A stretch of DNA of 64,000 nt from Jeotgalibacillus sp. S-D1 (GTDB lineage: Bacteria; Bacillota; Bacilli; Bacillales; Jeotgalibacillaceae). The notes below the pieces were generated by a model, which ran no database searches, was not told the origin of the DNA, and was given only the letters and a program-made list of their open reading frames with translations. The stretch's first letter is position 1. Each line of letters begins with the position of its first letter. This document shows, piece by piece, positions 1-8,161 of this stretch. The stretch is from assembly GCF_004358665.1 (NCBI RefSeq), contig NZ_SMZR01000002.1:620001-684000 (forward strand), written 5' to 3'. Position numbers and translations under genes: made by a program.

Positions 1-65
1 CCCCGCCTGAAGAACCTGAAGAAATAGACGAAGCAGATGCAAACTGGCTGGAAAGATGGTTTTAA
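1..65 (+). CDS. 3' end of an upstream gene (partial)
   Basis: Only the last 20 codons lie in the window, read in the frame that begins at base 3 and ends at TAA 63-65. The tail is acidic and proline/glutamate rich and ends in W-L-E-R-W-F. A strong terminator follows at once. In B. subtilis the gene beside ywhD is pbpG, a class A penicillin-binding protein, and an acidic low-complexity tail would suit such a protein. That assignment is by position only; the visible residues cannot identify the family. Confidence 0.6.
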   Translation, partial: PPEEPEEIDEADANWLERWF

Positions 66-71
66 AGCATA

Positions 72-114
72 AAACCTCCGTTAAAAGGGATTTCCCTTAA
101 CGGAGGTTTTTTGT
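72..114 (+). terminator. Intrinsic terminator of the upstream gene
   Basis: AAACCTCCGTTAA pairs with TTAACGGAGGTTT around a GGGA/TCCC extension. A run of T follows on the plus strand, seven bases after the stop codon at 65. Confidence 0.85.
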
Positions 115-168
115 TCGTGAGTTTTTTTAATTTAGTTGGCGCTCTCCTCGGAGGCGGAATGGTCGGGA

Positions 169-354
169 TATCTAACCTGTTATTGTGTATATCGATCACT
201 TCCAGGCATTTATCTTATGTCTTTACTGTTTTATCGATCAACATGACTCATTTATCGGTCATCTTCTTATTTATCGGCAATATATCGATCAGCTATTCCT
301 TTATATCGATCACTTTTTACAAAATATCACTCAACCTTTTGATTATATCGGTCG
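169..354 (+). repeat. TATCGNNCA array 1: nine units, 5-[30 bp]-4 layout
   Basis: TATC-starting units begin at 169, 190, 211, 232, 253, 283, 304, 325 and 346. Every step is 21 bp except 253 to 283, which is 30 bp. The units are variants of TATCGATCA, and the fifth and ninth carry TATCGGTC. The layout is identical, base for base in spacing, to the arrays at 17713, 17950 and 51267. In the Tyr-Arg-Ser frame this copy has two TGA stops, after units 4 and 8, so if the family encodes a peptide this copy is broken. It lies between two convergent genes, after one terminator and before another. Confidence 0.85.
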
Positions 355-400
355 GTCGGAAAACAAACACATTTACTTATTTGTTAAAAGATAAAATAAA

Positions 401-433
401 AAACCCCGGGGTGTGCGGCCTCGGGGTTTTTTT
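401..433. terminator. Bidirectional terminator
   Basis: AAACCCCGGGG and CCTCGGGGTTT form a GC-rich hairpin. It is flanked by an A-run on the left and a T-run on the right, so it can serve ywhD on the minus strand and transcription through array 1 on the plus strand. Confidence 0.75.
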
Positions 434-553
434 GTCCTAGTTACACATTTATGCAACTGTATTAGTAGTGTACTCCGTTTCGACAATTTGGGCAATAAAG
501 GATGCCAATTTTGAGTAAAACGTCACAATTTGTTCACGCGTTTCCTGCTGTTA

Positions 554-1063
554 TTAATTTGTTTCGAGTGCCTTCTGAAGAACAGGGTCCGAGTTCGTCC
601 ACATATCCTGATTGTGAGCCTGTAAAAATTCGGCAAGTACCCTCTTCGACTTTTCATCCATTTTCTCCACTACGATCTTTCGTTTCATGGATTTGTCCAT
701 TAAATTCACATGCTCCGGCAGCAGCTTATAGCCGCGGCGTTTTTCACGATTCACAACCATTTCACAGGCGGTAACCCCCGCATAATAAGGGCCCTCCTGC
801 TTGCGATCGATGGTTACCCACACAAGCCAAAACTGCTTACCGCCTTCAGAGTCCTCACGATTTTGGGTAAATTTAACACCCTTTTCTGCTTTTGAACGCG
901 CGTGCATTGCACCCACATCTATTTCAGCGTGCCCCTCTTCTACATCTATAATAACGGGTGAAACATTATCTAAACTGAGCGCACCAATACCAAAACCGCC
1001 ATGTCCGTCAGTTGGGTCGTTTTTAATAATATTGAAACCGATACTTTTCTTTTTTTCGCTCAT
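554..1063 (-). CDS. ywhD: YwhD family protein
   Basis: A 169-residue soluble protein recognised as YwhD by its sequence (start MSEKKKSIGFNIIKNDPTDG) and by its place next to the site-2 protease ywhC, as in B. subtilis. The family has no established function. It has no signal peptide and no membrane segment. The ATG follows a GGAGTG ribosome site that overlaps the end of ywhC, 19 bases upstream, so the two genes are probably co-transcribed. The C-terminal part is rich in lysine and glutamate. Confidence 0.85.
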   Translation of the reverse strand: MSEKKKSIGFNIIKNDPTDGHGGFGIGALSLDNVSPVIIDVEEGHAEIDVGAMHARSKAEKGVKFTQNREDSEGGKQFWLVWVTIDRKQEGPYYAGVTACEMVVNREKRRGYKLLPEHVNLMDKSMKRKIVVEKMDEKSKRVLAEFLQAHNQDMWTNSDPVLQKALETN

Positions 1064-1082
1064 CCTGATTCACTCCTCAATC

Positions 1083-1733
1083 TTATAATCCCAGCATTGC
1101 TGCAATGATCATTCCAAAAAACTGCTGTATTGCAGGAATGGTCGTATTAAATAAGGGGGTAATTGTATAATTGCTCAGCGGCGTAATGGCTATGATTAAA
1201 AATAGCAGTCCGCCATATTGTTCATACTGCGTTAATTTGGGTCTGATTCGATTAGGTACCAAATCTGAAATAATCCGATATCCATCAAGCGGCGGAAGCG
1301 GAATTAAATTAAACACAAACAGCAAAATGTTCAAACTGATCATGGTCATCAATAAACCTGTCACAAATAAAGGAACTTGAACCCCAGCTGTCACCAGTGC
1401 AATATAAGCAGTCTGAGCCGCAAAAGCAAGGACCAGGTTCGTCAGCGGGCCGGCAATTGAAACGAGCACACCCGCGAGCCGGGGCCGTTTAAAATAAAAT
1501 CGATTAACCGGAACAGGTTTGGCCCACCCAAATCCTATAATAAAGATCAGAATCGTACCGATCGGATCCAGATGTTTGATGGGATTCAGGGTTAATCTTC
1601 CCTGATTTTTGGCTGTAGGATCACCAAATTTATAAGCTGTATAGGCATGAGCCAATTCATGCAGCGTGAAGGCAATTAACAGTGTAATAATAATATACAC
1701 GAGCTGCTCGGGGTTATTAAATAATGTAAACAC
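1083..1733 (-). CDS. ywhC: Site-2 protease family membrane protein (YwhC)
   Basis: A predicted intramembrane zinc metalloprotease of 216 residues. The HExxH motif is visible as HELAH near residue 25, in the first membrane segment. The second metal-ligand region is NLIPLPPLDGYR near residue 150. N-P-x-x-H-L-D-P near residue 53 is typical of the short S2P subgroup that lacks a PDZ domain. There are about five or six hydrophobic segments. The start is GTG, seven bases after AAAGGAAG. The substrate is unknown. It appears to be transcribed with ywhD and is divergent from the tautomerase gene. Confidence 0.9.
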   Translation of the reverse strand: MFTLFNNPEQLVYIIITLLIAFTLHELAHAYTAYKFGDPTAKNQGRLTLNPIKHLDPIGTILIFIIGFGWAKPVPVNRFYFKRPRLAGVLVSIAGPLTNLVLAFAAQTAYIALVTAGVQVPLFVTGLLMTMISLNILLFVFNLIPLPPLDGYRIISDLVPNRIRPKLTQYEQYGGLLFLIIAITPLSNYTITPLFNTTIPAIQQFFGMIIAAMLGL

Positions 1734-1893
1734 GCTTCAACTTCCTTTCATACGACCAATTTTGCGCGCATCTTACTTGTGTTATTATGTCGGTCGTTTA
1801 CACTTAAAGAAGCAGCGGCTGATTGATTCGATTGTATCACATTTTGAATCGTACATACGACGCTGAAAGTTTATTAGAAAGGAGAATACACAT

Positions 1894-2082
1894 ATGCCTT
1901 ATGTAACAGTAAAAATGATCGAGGGACGCTCTGAGGATCAAAAAAAAGCACTGGTAGAGAAAGTAACGGCTGCAGTTGTTGAAACAACAGGCGCTCCGGC
2001 TGAAAAAGTAGCAGTATTCATTGAAGAAATGAGCAAAAATCATTACGGTGTTGGCGGCAAACGGTTAAGCGACGAAGAATAA
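1894..2082 (+). CDS. ywhB: 4-oxalocrotonate tautomerase family enzyme (YwhB)
   Basis: A 62-residue tautomerase of the 4-oxalocrotonate type, which normally assembles as a hexamer. After removal of Met the chain begins Pro-Tyr-Val; the N-terminal proline is the catalytic base in this family, and Arg12 in the EGRSEDQK segment fits the conserved substrate arginine. The length matches the family (about 60-63 residues). A GAAAGGAG ribosome site precedes the ATG. The physiological substrate in Bacillus is not established. Four bases after the stop comes repeat element R1, whose first hairpin can act as terminator. Confidence 0.92.
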   Translation: MPYVTVKMIEGRSEDQKKALVEKVTAAVVETTGAPAEKVAVFIEEMSKNHYGVGGKRLSDEE

Positions 2083-2085
2083 AAA

Positions 2086-2308
2086 AGAGGTTGGGACAAA
2101 TGTGTCTCAACCTCTACAAACCGGTTCACTGCGCTTCAGGCGGACGCTTTCCGCAGGGACGGCGCTGAGCCCTCCTCAGGCTTCGCCTTGCGGGGTCTCA
2201 GCTTGCCGTCAAATCCTGCAGGAGTCGCCACCTTCCGCTCCGTTCACCTCATGTTTTCTTTAAAATTAACTCAATTTATATATCTATTGTTTATGTCCCA
2301 TGCTCTTT
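2086..2308. repeat. Intergenic repeat element R1 (TGGGACA-ended, about 220 bp)
   Basis: It starts with a hairpin, GAGGTTGGGACA...TGTCTCAACCTC (2087-2114), followed by a GC-rich core with CTGCGCTTCAGG, CGCTTTCCGCAGGGAC, CCTCCTCAGGCTTCGCC and CCTTCCGCTCCGTTCACCTCA. It ends after an AT-rich stretch in TGTCCCATGCTCTTTT. The same order of blocks occurs at 24967-25190 and 31206-31423. TGGGACA and TGTCCCA form short terminal inverted repeats. No transposase is encoded. It fills the whole gap between ywhB and fruA and probably ends both transcripts. Confidence 0.8.
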
Positions 2309-2322
2309 TGGTTACTGATCAC

Positions 2323-4245
2323 TTATTTCGTCACTACCGGTTTCTTTAACAAACCAACCATAACTGCTGTCACAATGGATCCAATCGCAATGGCAAGTGT
2401 GTAAAGCAAGACGCTTATCAGTCCGTCTTCAAGTGTTAGGAAAACAAAGATTCCGCCATGCGGAGCCCGCAATGCAAGATCAAACCATAGTGTAAGACCA
2501 CCAGCAATAGCTGAACCTACCGCCGCTGATGGGATCACACGCAGTGGATCTGCGGCCGCAAAAGGAATGGCTCCCTCGGTAATAAAGAATGCGCCAAGGA
2601 AGTAAGCAGATACACCTGTTTTACGCTCCTGGTCATTGAATTTGCGTTTAAATAATGTTGTAGCAAGTGCCATTCCAAGCGGCGGCACCATACCTCCAGC
2701 CATTACCGCAGCCTGAGGCCCAAATTGTCCATCCGCTGCCACTGCAAGGGCGAAAGCGTAGGCTGCTTTATTGATTGGTCCACCCATATCAATGGCCATC
2801 ATTCCGCCAAGTAAAATTCCTAAAAGAGCCAGGTTTCCAGTTCCAAGTCCTCCAAGCCAATTTGTAATGCCGGTGTTGATGGCACTAAGCGGCTGAACAC
2901 CCCAATACATTATTAAACCTGTAGCTAAAATACCAAGTAAAGGATAAATCAACACCGGCTTTAAGCCATTAAACACAGCCGGCAGGTTTTTAAATAATGC
3001 TTTCAATCCCACTACAATGTAACCTGCAAGGAAACCGGCGATAATACCGCCAAGGAAGCCTCCGCCGCCTGTAGCAGCCATTAAACCGCCCACCATACCC
3101 GGTGCAAAACCAGGACGGTCAGCAATACTCATCGCAATAAATGCAGCCAATACCGGCACAATTAAGAAGAACGCATTGTCTCCGCCAATATAGCTTAAAA
3201 TATCACCAAAAGGAGATCTTTCTCCTGTAAGCTGATCCTCAAAAGCAAAGGATGCAGCGATTAAAATTCCTCCACCAACGATAAATGGAAGCATATTGGA
3301 AACACCATTCATCAAGTGTTTGTACACACCTGAACGGCCTTTTCCACCGCCGCCTTCTTCTCCTTCCTCATTTGAAGAAGATCCTGATCCACGGTAAATT
3401 GGCGCATCCTGATTTACAGCGCGCGTTATCAGCTGCTCTGTCTTTCTAATCCCATCGGTTACCGGCACTTCAATTACATGTTTGCCTTTAAACCGGTCCA
3501 TGTCTACTTTTGTATCAGCAGCCACTATAATAGCAACAGCTTTTTCAATATCTGAAGCAGTCAAAATATTTTTTGCTCCATCTGAACCATTTGTTTCAAC
3601 TTTAATATCGACATTCATTTCTTTTGCTTTGTTTTTCAGTGCATCAGCTGCCATATACGTATGGGCAATTCCTGTAGGACAGCCTGTTACAGCAAGAACC
3701 TTTCCGCTTGGTACCGGCGCCTCGTTTGTTTCACTTTCTTTTTCTGCAGCTTCGTTCGCTTCATTTTCAGCTGCATCCTGTCTTTCTTTTTCTTCCTCAT
3801 GATAAGAAAGAAGCGCAATAACTTCATCTGAATTTTTCGCATCCAGCAGCCCCTGCTTAACTTCTTCTTTTAATAACAGCACAGATAAACGGCTCAACGC
3901 CTGTAGATGTGTATCATTTGCTCCGGCAGATGCTGCGATCATAAAGATCAAATGAGCGGGCTGACCGTCCAGTGATTCATAATCCAGGCCTTCTGTTGAA
4001 CGGCCAAATGCAATGGCAGGTTCTTTTACTGCTTCCGTCTTTGCATGAGGAATGGCTATGCCTTCTCCAATTCCGGTAGTTGTTTGATCTTCTCTTGCCT
4101 GAATGGCTTTTTGATAGGCAGTTTTATCATTCAATTTCCCCGCACGGTCTAAAACGGATACCATTTCTTCAATGGTGCCGGCTTTTTCTTTTGACTGCAG
4201 ATTCAGCTCGATCGTATCTTTTGTTAATAAATCGGTAATCTTCAA
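2323..4245 (-). CDS. fruA: PTS fructose transporter subunit IIABC
   Basis: A 640-residue fused permease that imports fructose and phosphorylates it to fructose 1-phosphate. The N-terminal EIIA domain (about 1-150) carries the phospho-His in GIAIPHAK (His67). An acidic linker leads to EIIB, with phospho-Cys189 in VTGCPTGIAHTY. A Gly/Ser-rich linker near 295-310 precedes the EIIC membrane domain, which has about ten hydrophobic segments. Domain order A-B-C matches the Gram-positive FruA type. It is last in the operon, 13 bases after fruK. Phosphate comes from HPr, which is not encoded here. Confidence 0.95.
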   Translation of the reverse strand: MKITDLLTKDTIELNLQSKEKAGTIEEMVSVLDRAGKLNDKTAYQKAIQAREDQTTTGIGEGIAIPHAKTEAVKEPAIAFGRSTEGLDYESLDGQPAHLIFMIAASAGANDTHLQALSRLSVLLLKEEVKQGLLDAKNSDEVIALLSYHEEEKERQDAAENEANEAAEKESETNEAPVPSGKVLAVTGCPTGIAHTYMAADALKNKAKEMNVDIKVETNGSDGAKNILTASDIEKAVAIIVAADTKVDMDRFKGKHVIEVPVTDGIRKTEQLITRAVNQDAPIYRGSGSSSNEEGEEGGGGKGRSGVYKHLMNGVSNMLPFIVGGGILIAASFAFEDQLTGERSPFGDILSYIGGDNAFFLIVPVLAAFIAMSIADRPGFAPGMVGGLMAATGGGGFLGGIIAGFLAGYIVVGLKALFKNLPAVFNGLKPVLIYPLLGILATGLIMYWGVQPLSAINTGITNWLGGLGTGNLALLGILLGGMMAIDMGGPINKAAYAFALAVAADGQFGPQAAVMAGGMVPPLGMALATTLFKRKFNDQERKTGVSAYFLGAFFITEGAIPFAAADPLRVIPSAAVGSAIAGGLTLWFDLALRAPHGGIFVFLTLEDGLISVLLYTLAIAIGSIVTAVMVGLLKKPVVTK

Positions 4246-4258
4246 CGTAAACCCTCCT

Positions 4259-5173
4259 TTAGTTCAGTGTTTGAATGGAAACCTGTGAAACCAATTTTTG
4301 TATCTTATCAGCCGTGGCAAGCCCTTCTGAAAATGCTGTAGCAGAACCAGTTGCAACGCTCAGGCGAAATGCTTCTTCAATGGATAAACCTTTTTCTCTT
4401 CCGGCTAAAAACCCGGCTACCGATGAATCGCCGGCGCCTACGCTGTTTTTCACCACACCCTTTGGCACCTGGGCACGGTAGCTGGCTTCTTTGGTCAATA
4501 AGACCGCACCATCGCCAGCCATGGAAATCATAATATTTTCTATATCGTAGCTTAATAGCTTTTTGCCATAGGTGATGGCCTCTTCAACCGTGGTAATGTC
4601 AACGCCAAAATATTCGCCCAGTTCATGATGATTTGGTTTTATAAAATAAAGCGGCGATGAAAGAGCCGGCTCCAGCAATGCTTTTTCTGCATCAATCACG
4701 ACTTTCAATCCTCTTTCAGCCGCTTTCATGGTGAGCGTTCCATACAATGAAGAAGGCAGCGAAGAAGGAATGCTTCCAGCTAATACAAGGGTGTCGCCTG
4801 CTCCATATTGATCCAGCAAATCAATCAGTGCACGATGGCTTTCAGGAGAAATCTCAGGACCGGCTCCGTTGATTTCCGTTTCTTCTCCGGTTTTAAGTTT
4901 TACATTAATTCTTGTTGGCTCCTGCACATGAATAAAATTTGTTTTAATGCCTTTTTCAGCCAGGGAATCTGTAATAAAGCTTCCGCTGAAGCCGCCGACA
5001 AAGCCAGTAGCTACACTGGAAACTTTCAGTTCATGAAGCACCTGTGAAACATTGATGCCTTTCCCGCCGGCAAAATAAGCGGTATCCTTCGTGCGGTTTA
5101 ATGAACCAATATTTAATTCATTAATGCGGACAACATAATCCACTGAAGGATTAAGCGTAACCGTTATAATCAT
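4259..5173 (-). CDS. fruK: 1-phosphofructokinase
   Basis: A PfkB-family kinase of 304 residues that converts fructose 1-phosphate to fructose 1,6-bisphosphate, completing the route begun by FruA. The N-terminal PfkB signature is at AGGKGINVS (35-43). The C-terminal signature NSVGAGDSSVAG puts the catalytic base at Asp249. N-P-S-V-D-Y near the start is typical of 1-phosphofructokinases rather than ribokinases. The ATG overlaps the fruR stop (ATGA), so the two are translationally coupled. Length is normal for the family. Confidence 0.95.
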   Translation of the reverse strand: MIITVTLNPSVDYVVRINELNIGSLNRTKDTAYFAGGKGINVSQVLHELKVSSVATGFVGGFSGSFITDSLAEKGIKTNFIHVQEPTRINVKLKTGEETEINGAGPEISPESHRALIDLLDQYGAGDTLVLAGSIPSSLPSSLYGTLTMKAAERGLKVVIDAEKALLEPALSSPLYFIKPNHHELGEYFGVDITTVEEAITYGKKLLSYDIENIMISMAGDGAVLLTKEASYRAQVPKGVVKNSVGAGDSSVAGFLAGREKGLSIEEAFRLSVATGSATAFSEGLATADKIQKLVSQVSIQTLN

Positions 5174-5922
5174 GAACCCACCACCTTAACTTTCGTTTGT
5201 TTTCTATAAAGAGACTGAACATCATCGTCCAATTCATTCGTAATCAGCGTGCCGTCTTTCATTTCTGCGAACTTTGAAAATGCAATTTCCCCCAGCTTCC
5301 CTTCGTCCGCCAAAATAAATGTTTCACGGGAAAGAGTCATAGCCAGCTGCTTCACCTGAGCTTCTTCCGGATCAGGAGTTGTATACCCAAACTCATGATG
5401 GACCCCGTTTGCCCCCATAAAAGCTTTATCAAAGCGATAAGCGTTCATTGATTCAAGGGCCCCCCGTCCAATCACTGCGTTGGTACGCGGCTTTATGACA
5501 CCGCCGATTACATATGTCTTAATTTCTTTTAAAAGCAATCCCTCCAGATGCATTAAACCGTTCGTTACGACAACAATCTCTTTATCTGGCAGAAACTCGA
5601 TCATTTGCTGGGTAGTCGTCCCGGCATCTATGAAAATGCAATCTCCCTCTTCCACTTGGGATGCAGCATATTGAGCGATTTTTTTCTTTTCTTGAAGGCT
5701 TTTGGATGATTTTTCAGGAACACTTGCTTCCTGAAGCTTCCCTTTTAACAGCTTTGCCCCGCCGTGTACACGTTTAATGAATTTCTTTTTTTCCAACTCA
5801 GTTAAATCTCTGCGAATCGTTGATTCAGAAGCGCCCGTTAAATGAACAAGCTCTTGGATCTTCACGATATCATGATGTTTTACAAGCTCTAAAATGAGGG
5901 AAAACCGTTCATCTGTCAGCAC
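5170..5922 (-). CDS. fruR: DeoR-family repressor of the fructose operon
   Basis: About 250 residues. A DeoR-type helix-turn-helix covers roughly 5-57, with the recognition region TGASESTIRRDLTELE. The C-terminal DeoRC/sugar-binding domain contains DAGTTTQQMIEF, matching the phosphosugar pocket of the family. GTG at 5922 was chosen because GGAGG lies eight bases upstream; a TTG at 5937 lies before that site. It is first in the fruR-fruK-fruA operon and likely represses its own promoter until fructose 1-phosphate binds. Ten-bp direct repeats upstream fit a DeoR operator. Confidence 0.92.
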   Translation of the reverse strand: MLTDERFSLILELVKHHDIVKIQELVHLTGASESTIRRDLTELEKKKFIKRVHGGAKLLKGKLQEASVPEKSSKSLQEKKKIAQYAASQVEEGDCIFIDAGTTTQQMIEFLPDKEIVVVTNGLMHLEGLLLKEIKTYVIGGVIKPRTNAVIGRGALESMNAYRFDKAFMGANGVHHEFGYTTPDPEEAQVKQLAMTLSRETFILADEGKLGEIAFSKFAEMKDGTLITNELDDDVQSLYRKQTKVKVVGS

Positions 5923-5954
5923 TATTTCTGCCTCCAATACCCGTTTATATTTTC

Positions 5955-5983
5955 ATTATAAAGAGAACGCTTTCAAAAATCAA
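5955..5983 (-). promoter_or_regulatory. fru operon SigA promoter
   Basis: Reading the minus strand: TTGATT, a 17-base spacer and a perfect TATAAT, ending 33 bases before the fruR GTG. A cre site lies within the spacer. Confidence 0.75.
5962..5975 (-). promoter_or_regulatory. Catabolite-responsive element (cre) in the fru promoter
   Basis: The minus strand reads TGAAAGCGTTCTCT, which matches 13 of 14 positions of the CcpA consensus TGWAANCGNTNWCA. It sits between the -35 and -10 elements, where CcpA binding would block RNA polymerase, so glucose repression is expected. Confidence 0.65.
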
Positions 5984-6010
5984 TCATAAAGTATCAAAAA
6001 CGATCAAAAA
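5983..6010 (-). promoter_or_regulatory. Probable FruR operator (10-bp direct repeats)
   Basis: On the plus strand ATCAAAAA occurs at 6003 and 5993, and ATCATAAA at 5983, spaced exactly 10 bp apart just upstream of the -35 element. Head-to-tail 10-bp repeats are typical of DeoR-family operators. Confidence 0.55.
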
Positions 6011-6107
6011 CATTCATGGAAATTTTTGTGGCTTGTGGAAATCCCTTGAATTAAGCTTTCGCGATGCGGGTTAAACGGACGCGAATCGGGGCAGGTCTTT
6101 GGACCCG

Positions 6108-6223
6108 AGGCTTGGATTAGCTGAGCGAAGGCTTCGATTGATGGCGGAAAGGGGCGGATTGCCGGGCGCAAGGCTTCGATTCAGCCTCCATACCAGCGGA
6201 TTCGAGACGTCCAGGCTTCGATT
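6108..6223 (-). repeat. Second 21-bp-period repeat (N-R-S-L / N-P-x-L type), six units
   Basis: Plus-strand units start at 6108, 6129, 6150, 6171, 6192 and 6213, all exactly 21 bp apart. Units 2, 4 and 6 are identical 11-mers AGGCTTCGATT. Units 1, 3 and 5 end in GGATT, giving a 42-bp super-period. On the minus strand the units read AATCGAAGCCT or AATCCNNNNCT, which in one frame gives alternating Asn-Arg-Ser-Leu and Asn-Pro-x-Leu heptads. No start codon with a ribosome site was found. It lies between the 3' end of ywgA and the fru promoter and shares only its period with the TATCG arrays. Confidence 0.7.
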
Positions 6224-6283
6224 GATGGCACTCACGCCACAACCTCTGCCGCCACTGCCCCTGCAAATCGTCAAGCAAAAAAA

Positions 6284-6316
6284 AAACGATCATCGCCTGG
6301 CATGCGATGATCGTTT
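6284..6316 (-). terminator. ywgA terminator
   Basis: AAACGATCATCGC pairs with GCGATGATCGTTT. On the minus strand a run of ten T follows the stem. It begins right after the ywgA stop codon. Confidence 0.85.
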
Positions 6317-6319
6317 GAA

Positions 6320-6823
6320 TCAAGAAACAGTAGAAAGATGCTTTATATACGCTAAAGCCTCGCTGATTTCTTCTTCCGTATAGTTTTGTTTACTTTTGAC
6401 CTTTTGGACTTTCTGGATCAATTCTTTCTCCTGCAATCCGTCAAAGTACAGCATGGTTGAAACGAGCTCCAGAAATCTTGAAGACTGGTCATTTAAGTCG
6501 CGCAAACAAGCTTCAACACTGGGCATTGGGTTGGTGCTCTGGGCGTCCAGAAAAGCTTGTCCTTCTTCTGTAATTCCGTAACGGTATTGAGTATATCCGC
6601 TCTTTTTTTCTTTTTGCTCTGTGATAAAACCCATATTGCAAAGCTCCTCCACCCGCAGTGTCAGTTCCTCTGAATAGGGCCCAAAAAAATGAAATTGGTA
6701 TTTTTCATGAAAAGGGAATGATAGTTTTTTGGCTATATATATCATCTTCTGCAGCTTTTTTCGTCCGACAATCTCCCCTGAGACGAAAAAGGCCTGCATC
6801 AGTTTTGCATGATCCTTCATCAT
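6320..6823 (-). CDS. ywgA: YwgA family protein
   Basis: A 167-residue soluble protein matching the B. subtilis YwgA type by sequence and by position directly downstream of ywfO. The N-terminal half (RKKLQKMIYIAKKL, then YQFHFFGPYSEEL) resembles winged-helix/Panacea-like folds, but this is only a visual impression. The C-terminal part is helical and charged. No function is established. The gap to ywfO is 36 bases with no terminator, so the two form an operon. Confidence 0.85.
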   Translation of the reverse strand: MMKDHAKLMQAFFVSGEIVGRKKLQKMIYIAKKLSFPFHEKYQFHFFGPYSEELTLRVEELCNMGFITEQKEKKSGYTQYRYGITEEGQAFLDAQSTNPMPSVEACLRDLNDQSSRFLELVSTMLYFDGLQEKELIQKVQKVKSKQNYTEEEISEALAYIKHLSTVS

Positions 6824-6859
6824 AGATTTTACATCTCCTTTGTACTGCCATCACCTGAT

Positions 6860-8161
6860 TTACTCAATGCCAAGAATGGTCTTAATTTTCGCTTTTACTT
6901 CCTTATGTGTTGAATCATCTGTCACACAGTCCTTTGGATAGTAAAGCTTGTGATCGGTTCTTCTTTTGCCTGAAATCGCATCTACGATATCGGACTGTCT
7001 TGATAACTCTCTCAGCTCTCCGCTTGGCATCATCAGATGAATCGGAACACGTTCTTCTTCTTCCCCCGGACGATAAAAGTCGTATGGCAGATCAGACGAT
7101 GAATCCACTACCAAATAATAATCAGGATTTAATTCTGCCTGCTGGAAGAGTTTTTCGAGTTCGTTTAGCTTCTTGTATTCTTTTGACGGGTCGAATTCAA
7201 CATATTTAAACAGATTACGATTCATAAAACGGCTGCATAAATCTCGCAGAATAGGATCTTTCTCTTCTTCCCACATTTGGAAGTAATACATAATGACAGA
7301 CTCATCAAGCTTTAAATAATCCTTGAGTGTCACGATTCCATTAAACATTGATACAAAATGGTAAGGCTCATAAGCAAATTTGTAATTCATTTCACTTAAT
7401 TCTTTTGCCCTGTGAAGAATTTTTGTCAGTATAACCTCTGAGCTTCTTGTTACTGGATGAAAATACACTTGCCAGTACATTTGGTAACGGCTCATTATGT
7501 AATCTTCAACAGCATGCATTCCGCTGGATTTAATCACTACCTGATCTTCCCTCGGGCGAAGAACCCGCAAAATTCGTTCCATGTCAAAATGGCCGTAGCT
7601 TACCCCTGTAAAATATGCATCCCGCTGAAGGTAATCCATGCGGTCAGCGTCAATCTGGCTTGAAATAAGGCTGATGACCTGTTTGTTCTCGTATGTTTTG
7701 GCTATGACATCAGATACATTCTGAGGAAATTCGGACGAAACTCTTTTCAGTACTTGATTTACCTCTGTATCACCCAGAATGATAGCTTGTGTGAATGCTT
7801 CATGATCGAGATCAAAGACTTTTTCAAACGAATGTGAAAATGGTCCGTGGCCAAGATCATGCAGCAGTGCAGCGCAAAGAGAGACAAGCCGTTCACTTTC
7901 GTCCCATTCCGGTCTTTGTGCAAAAACATCATCCACAATACGCCGAATAATCTCATAAACGCCAAGTGAATGATTAAAGCGGCTGTGCTCTGCTCCATGA
8001 AACGTCAAGTAGGTGGTTCCGAGCTGGCGAATTCGGCGTAAACGCTGGAATTCTTTTGTGCCGATTAAATCCCAGACAACCTGATCTCGAACGTGAATAT
8101 AGCGATGAACGGGATCTTTAAATACTTTTTCCTCTTGCAGCTTTTTCGTGGAGTACGCCAT
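6860..8161 (-). CDS. ywfO: HD-domain phosphohydrolase (YwfO)
   Basis: A 433-residue HD-superfamily protein related to dNTP triphosphohydrolases. The metal-binding signature is seen as His64 in FNHSLG, His101-Asp102 in LLHDLGHGPFSHSFE, and Asp180 in QIDADRMDYLQRDA. The C-terminal 100 residues are the YwfO-specific region. Known relatives hydrolyse deoxynucleoside triphosphates, so nucleotide-pool control is a reasonable guess; the natural substrate is not shown here. It is co-directional with ywgA. A TATAAT-like hexamer lies about 35 bases upstream of the start, without a convincing -35. Confidence 0.88.
   Translation of the reverse strand: MAYSTKKLQEEKVFKDPVHRYIHVRDQVVWDLIGTKEFQRLRRIRQLGTTYLTFHGAEHSRFNHSLGVYEIIRRIVDDVFAQRPEWDESERLVSLCAALLHDLGHGPFSHSFEKVFDLDHEAFTQAIILGDTEVNQVLKRVSSEFPQNVSDVIAKTYENKQVISLISSQIDADRMDYLQRDAYFTGVSYGHFDMERILRVLRPREDQVVIKSSGMHAVEDYIMSRYQMYWQVYFHPVTRSSEVILTKILHRAKELSEMNYKFAYEPYHFVSMFNGIVTLKDYLKLDESVIMYYFQMWEEEKDPILRDLCSRFMNRNLFKYVEFDPSKEYKKLNELEKLFQQAELNPDYYLVVDSSSDLPYDFYRPGEEEERVPIHLMMPSGELRELSRQSDIVDAISGKRRTDHKLYYPKDCVTDDSTHKEVKAKIKTILGIE

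Noticed and set aside
159-440. Open frame with L/I-S heptads from ATG 159 through array 1
   Set aside because: It has a good GGAGG site, but its serine codon is almost always TCG with no silent variation and the same frame has a stop in array 2a. A protein-coding reading in this frame is less likely than in the Tyr-Arg frame.
6071-6383. Overlapping ORFs on both strands around the NRSL repeat
   Set aside because: They arise from the repeat itself, lack ribosome sites, and one runs into the ywgA terminator.
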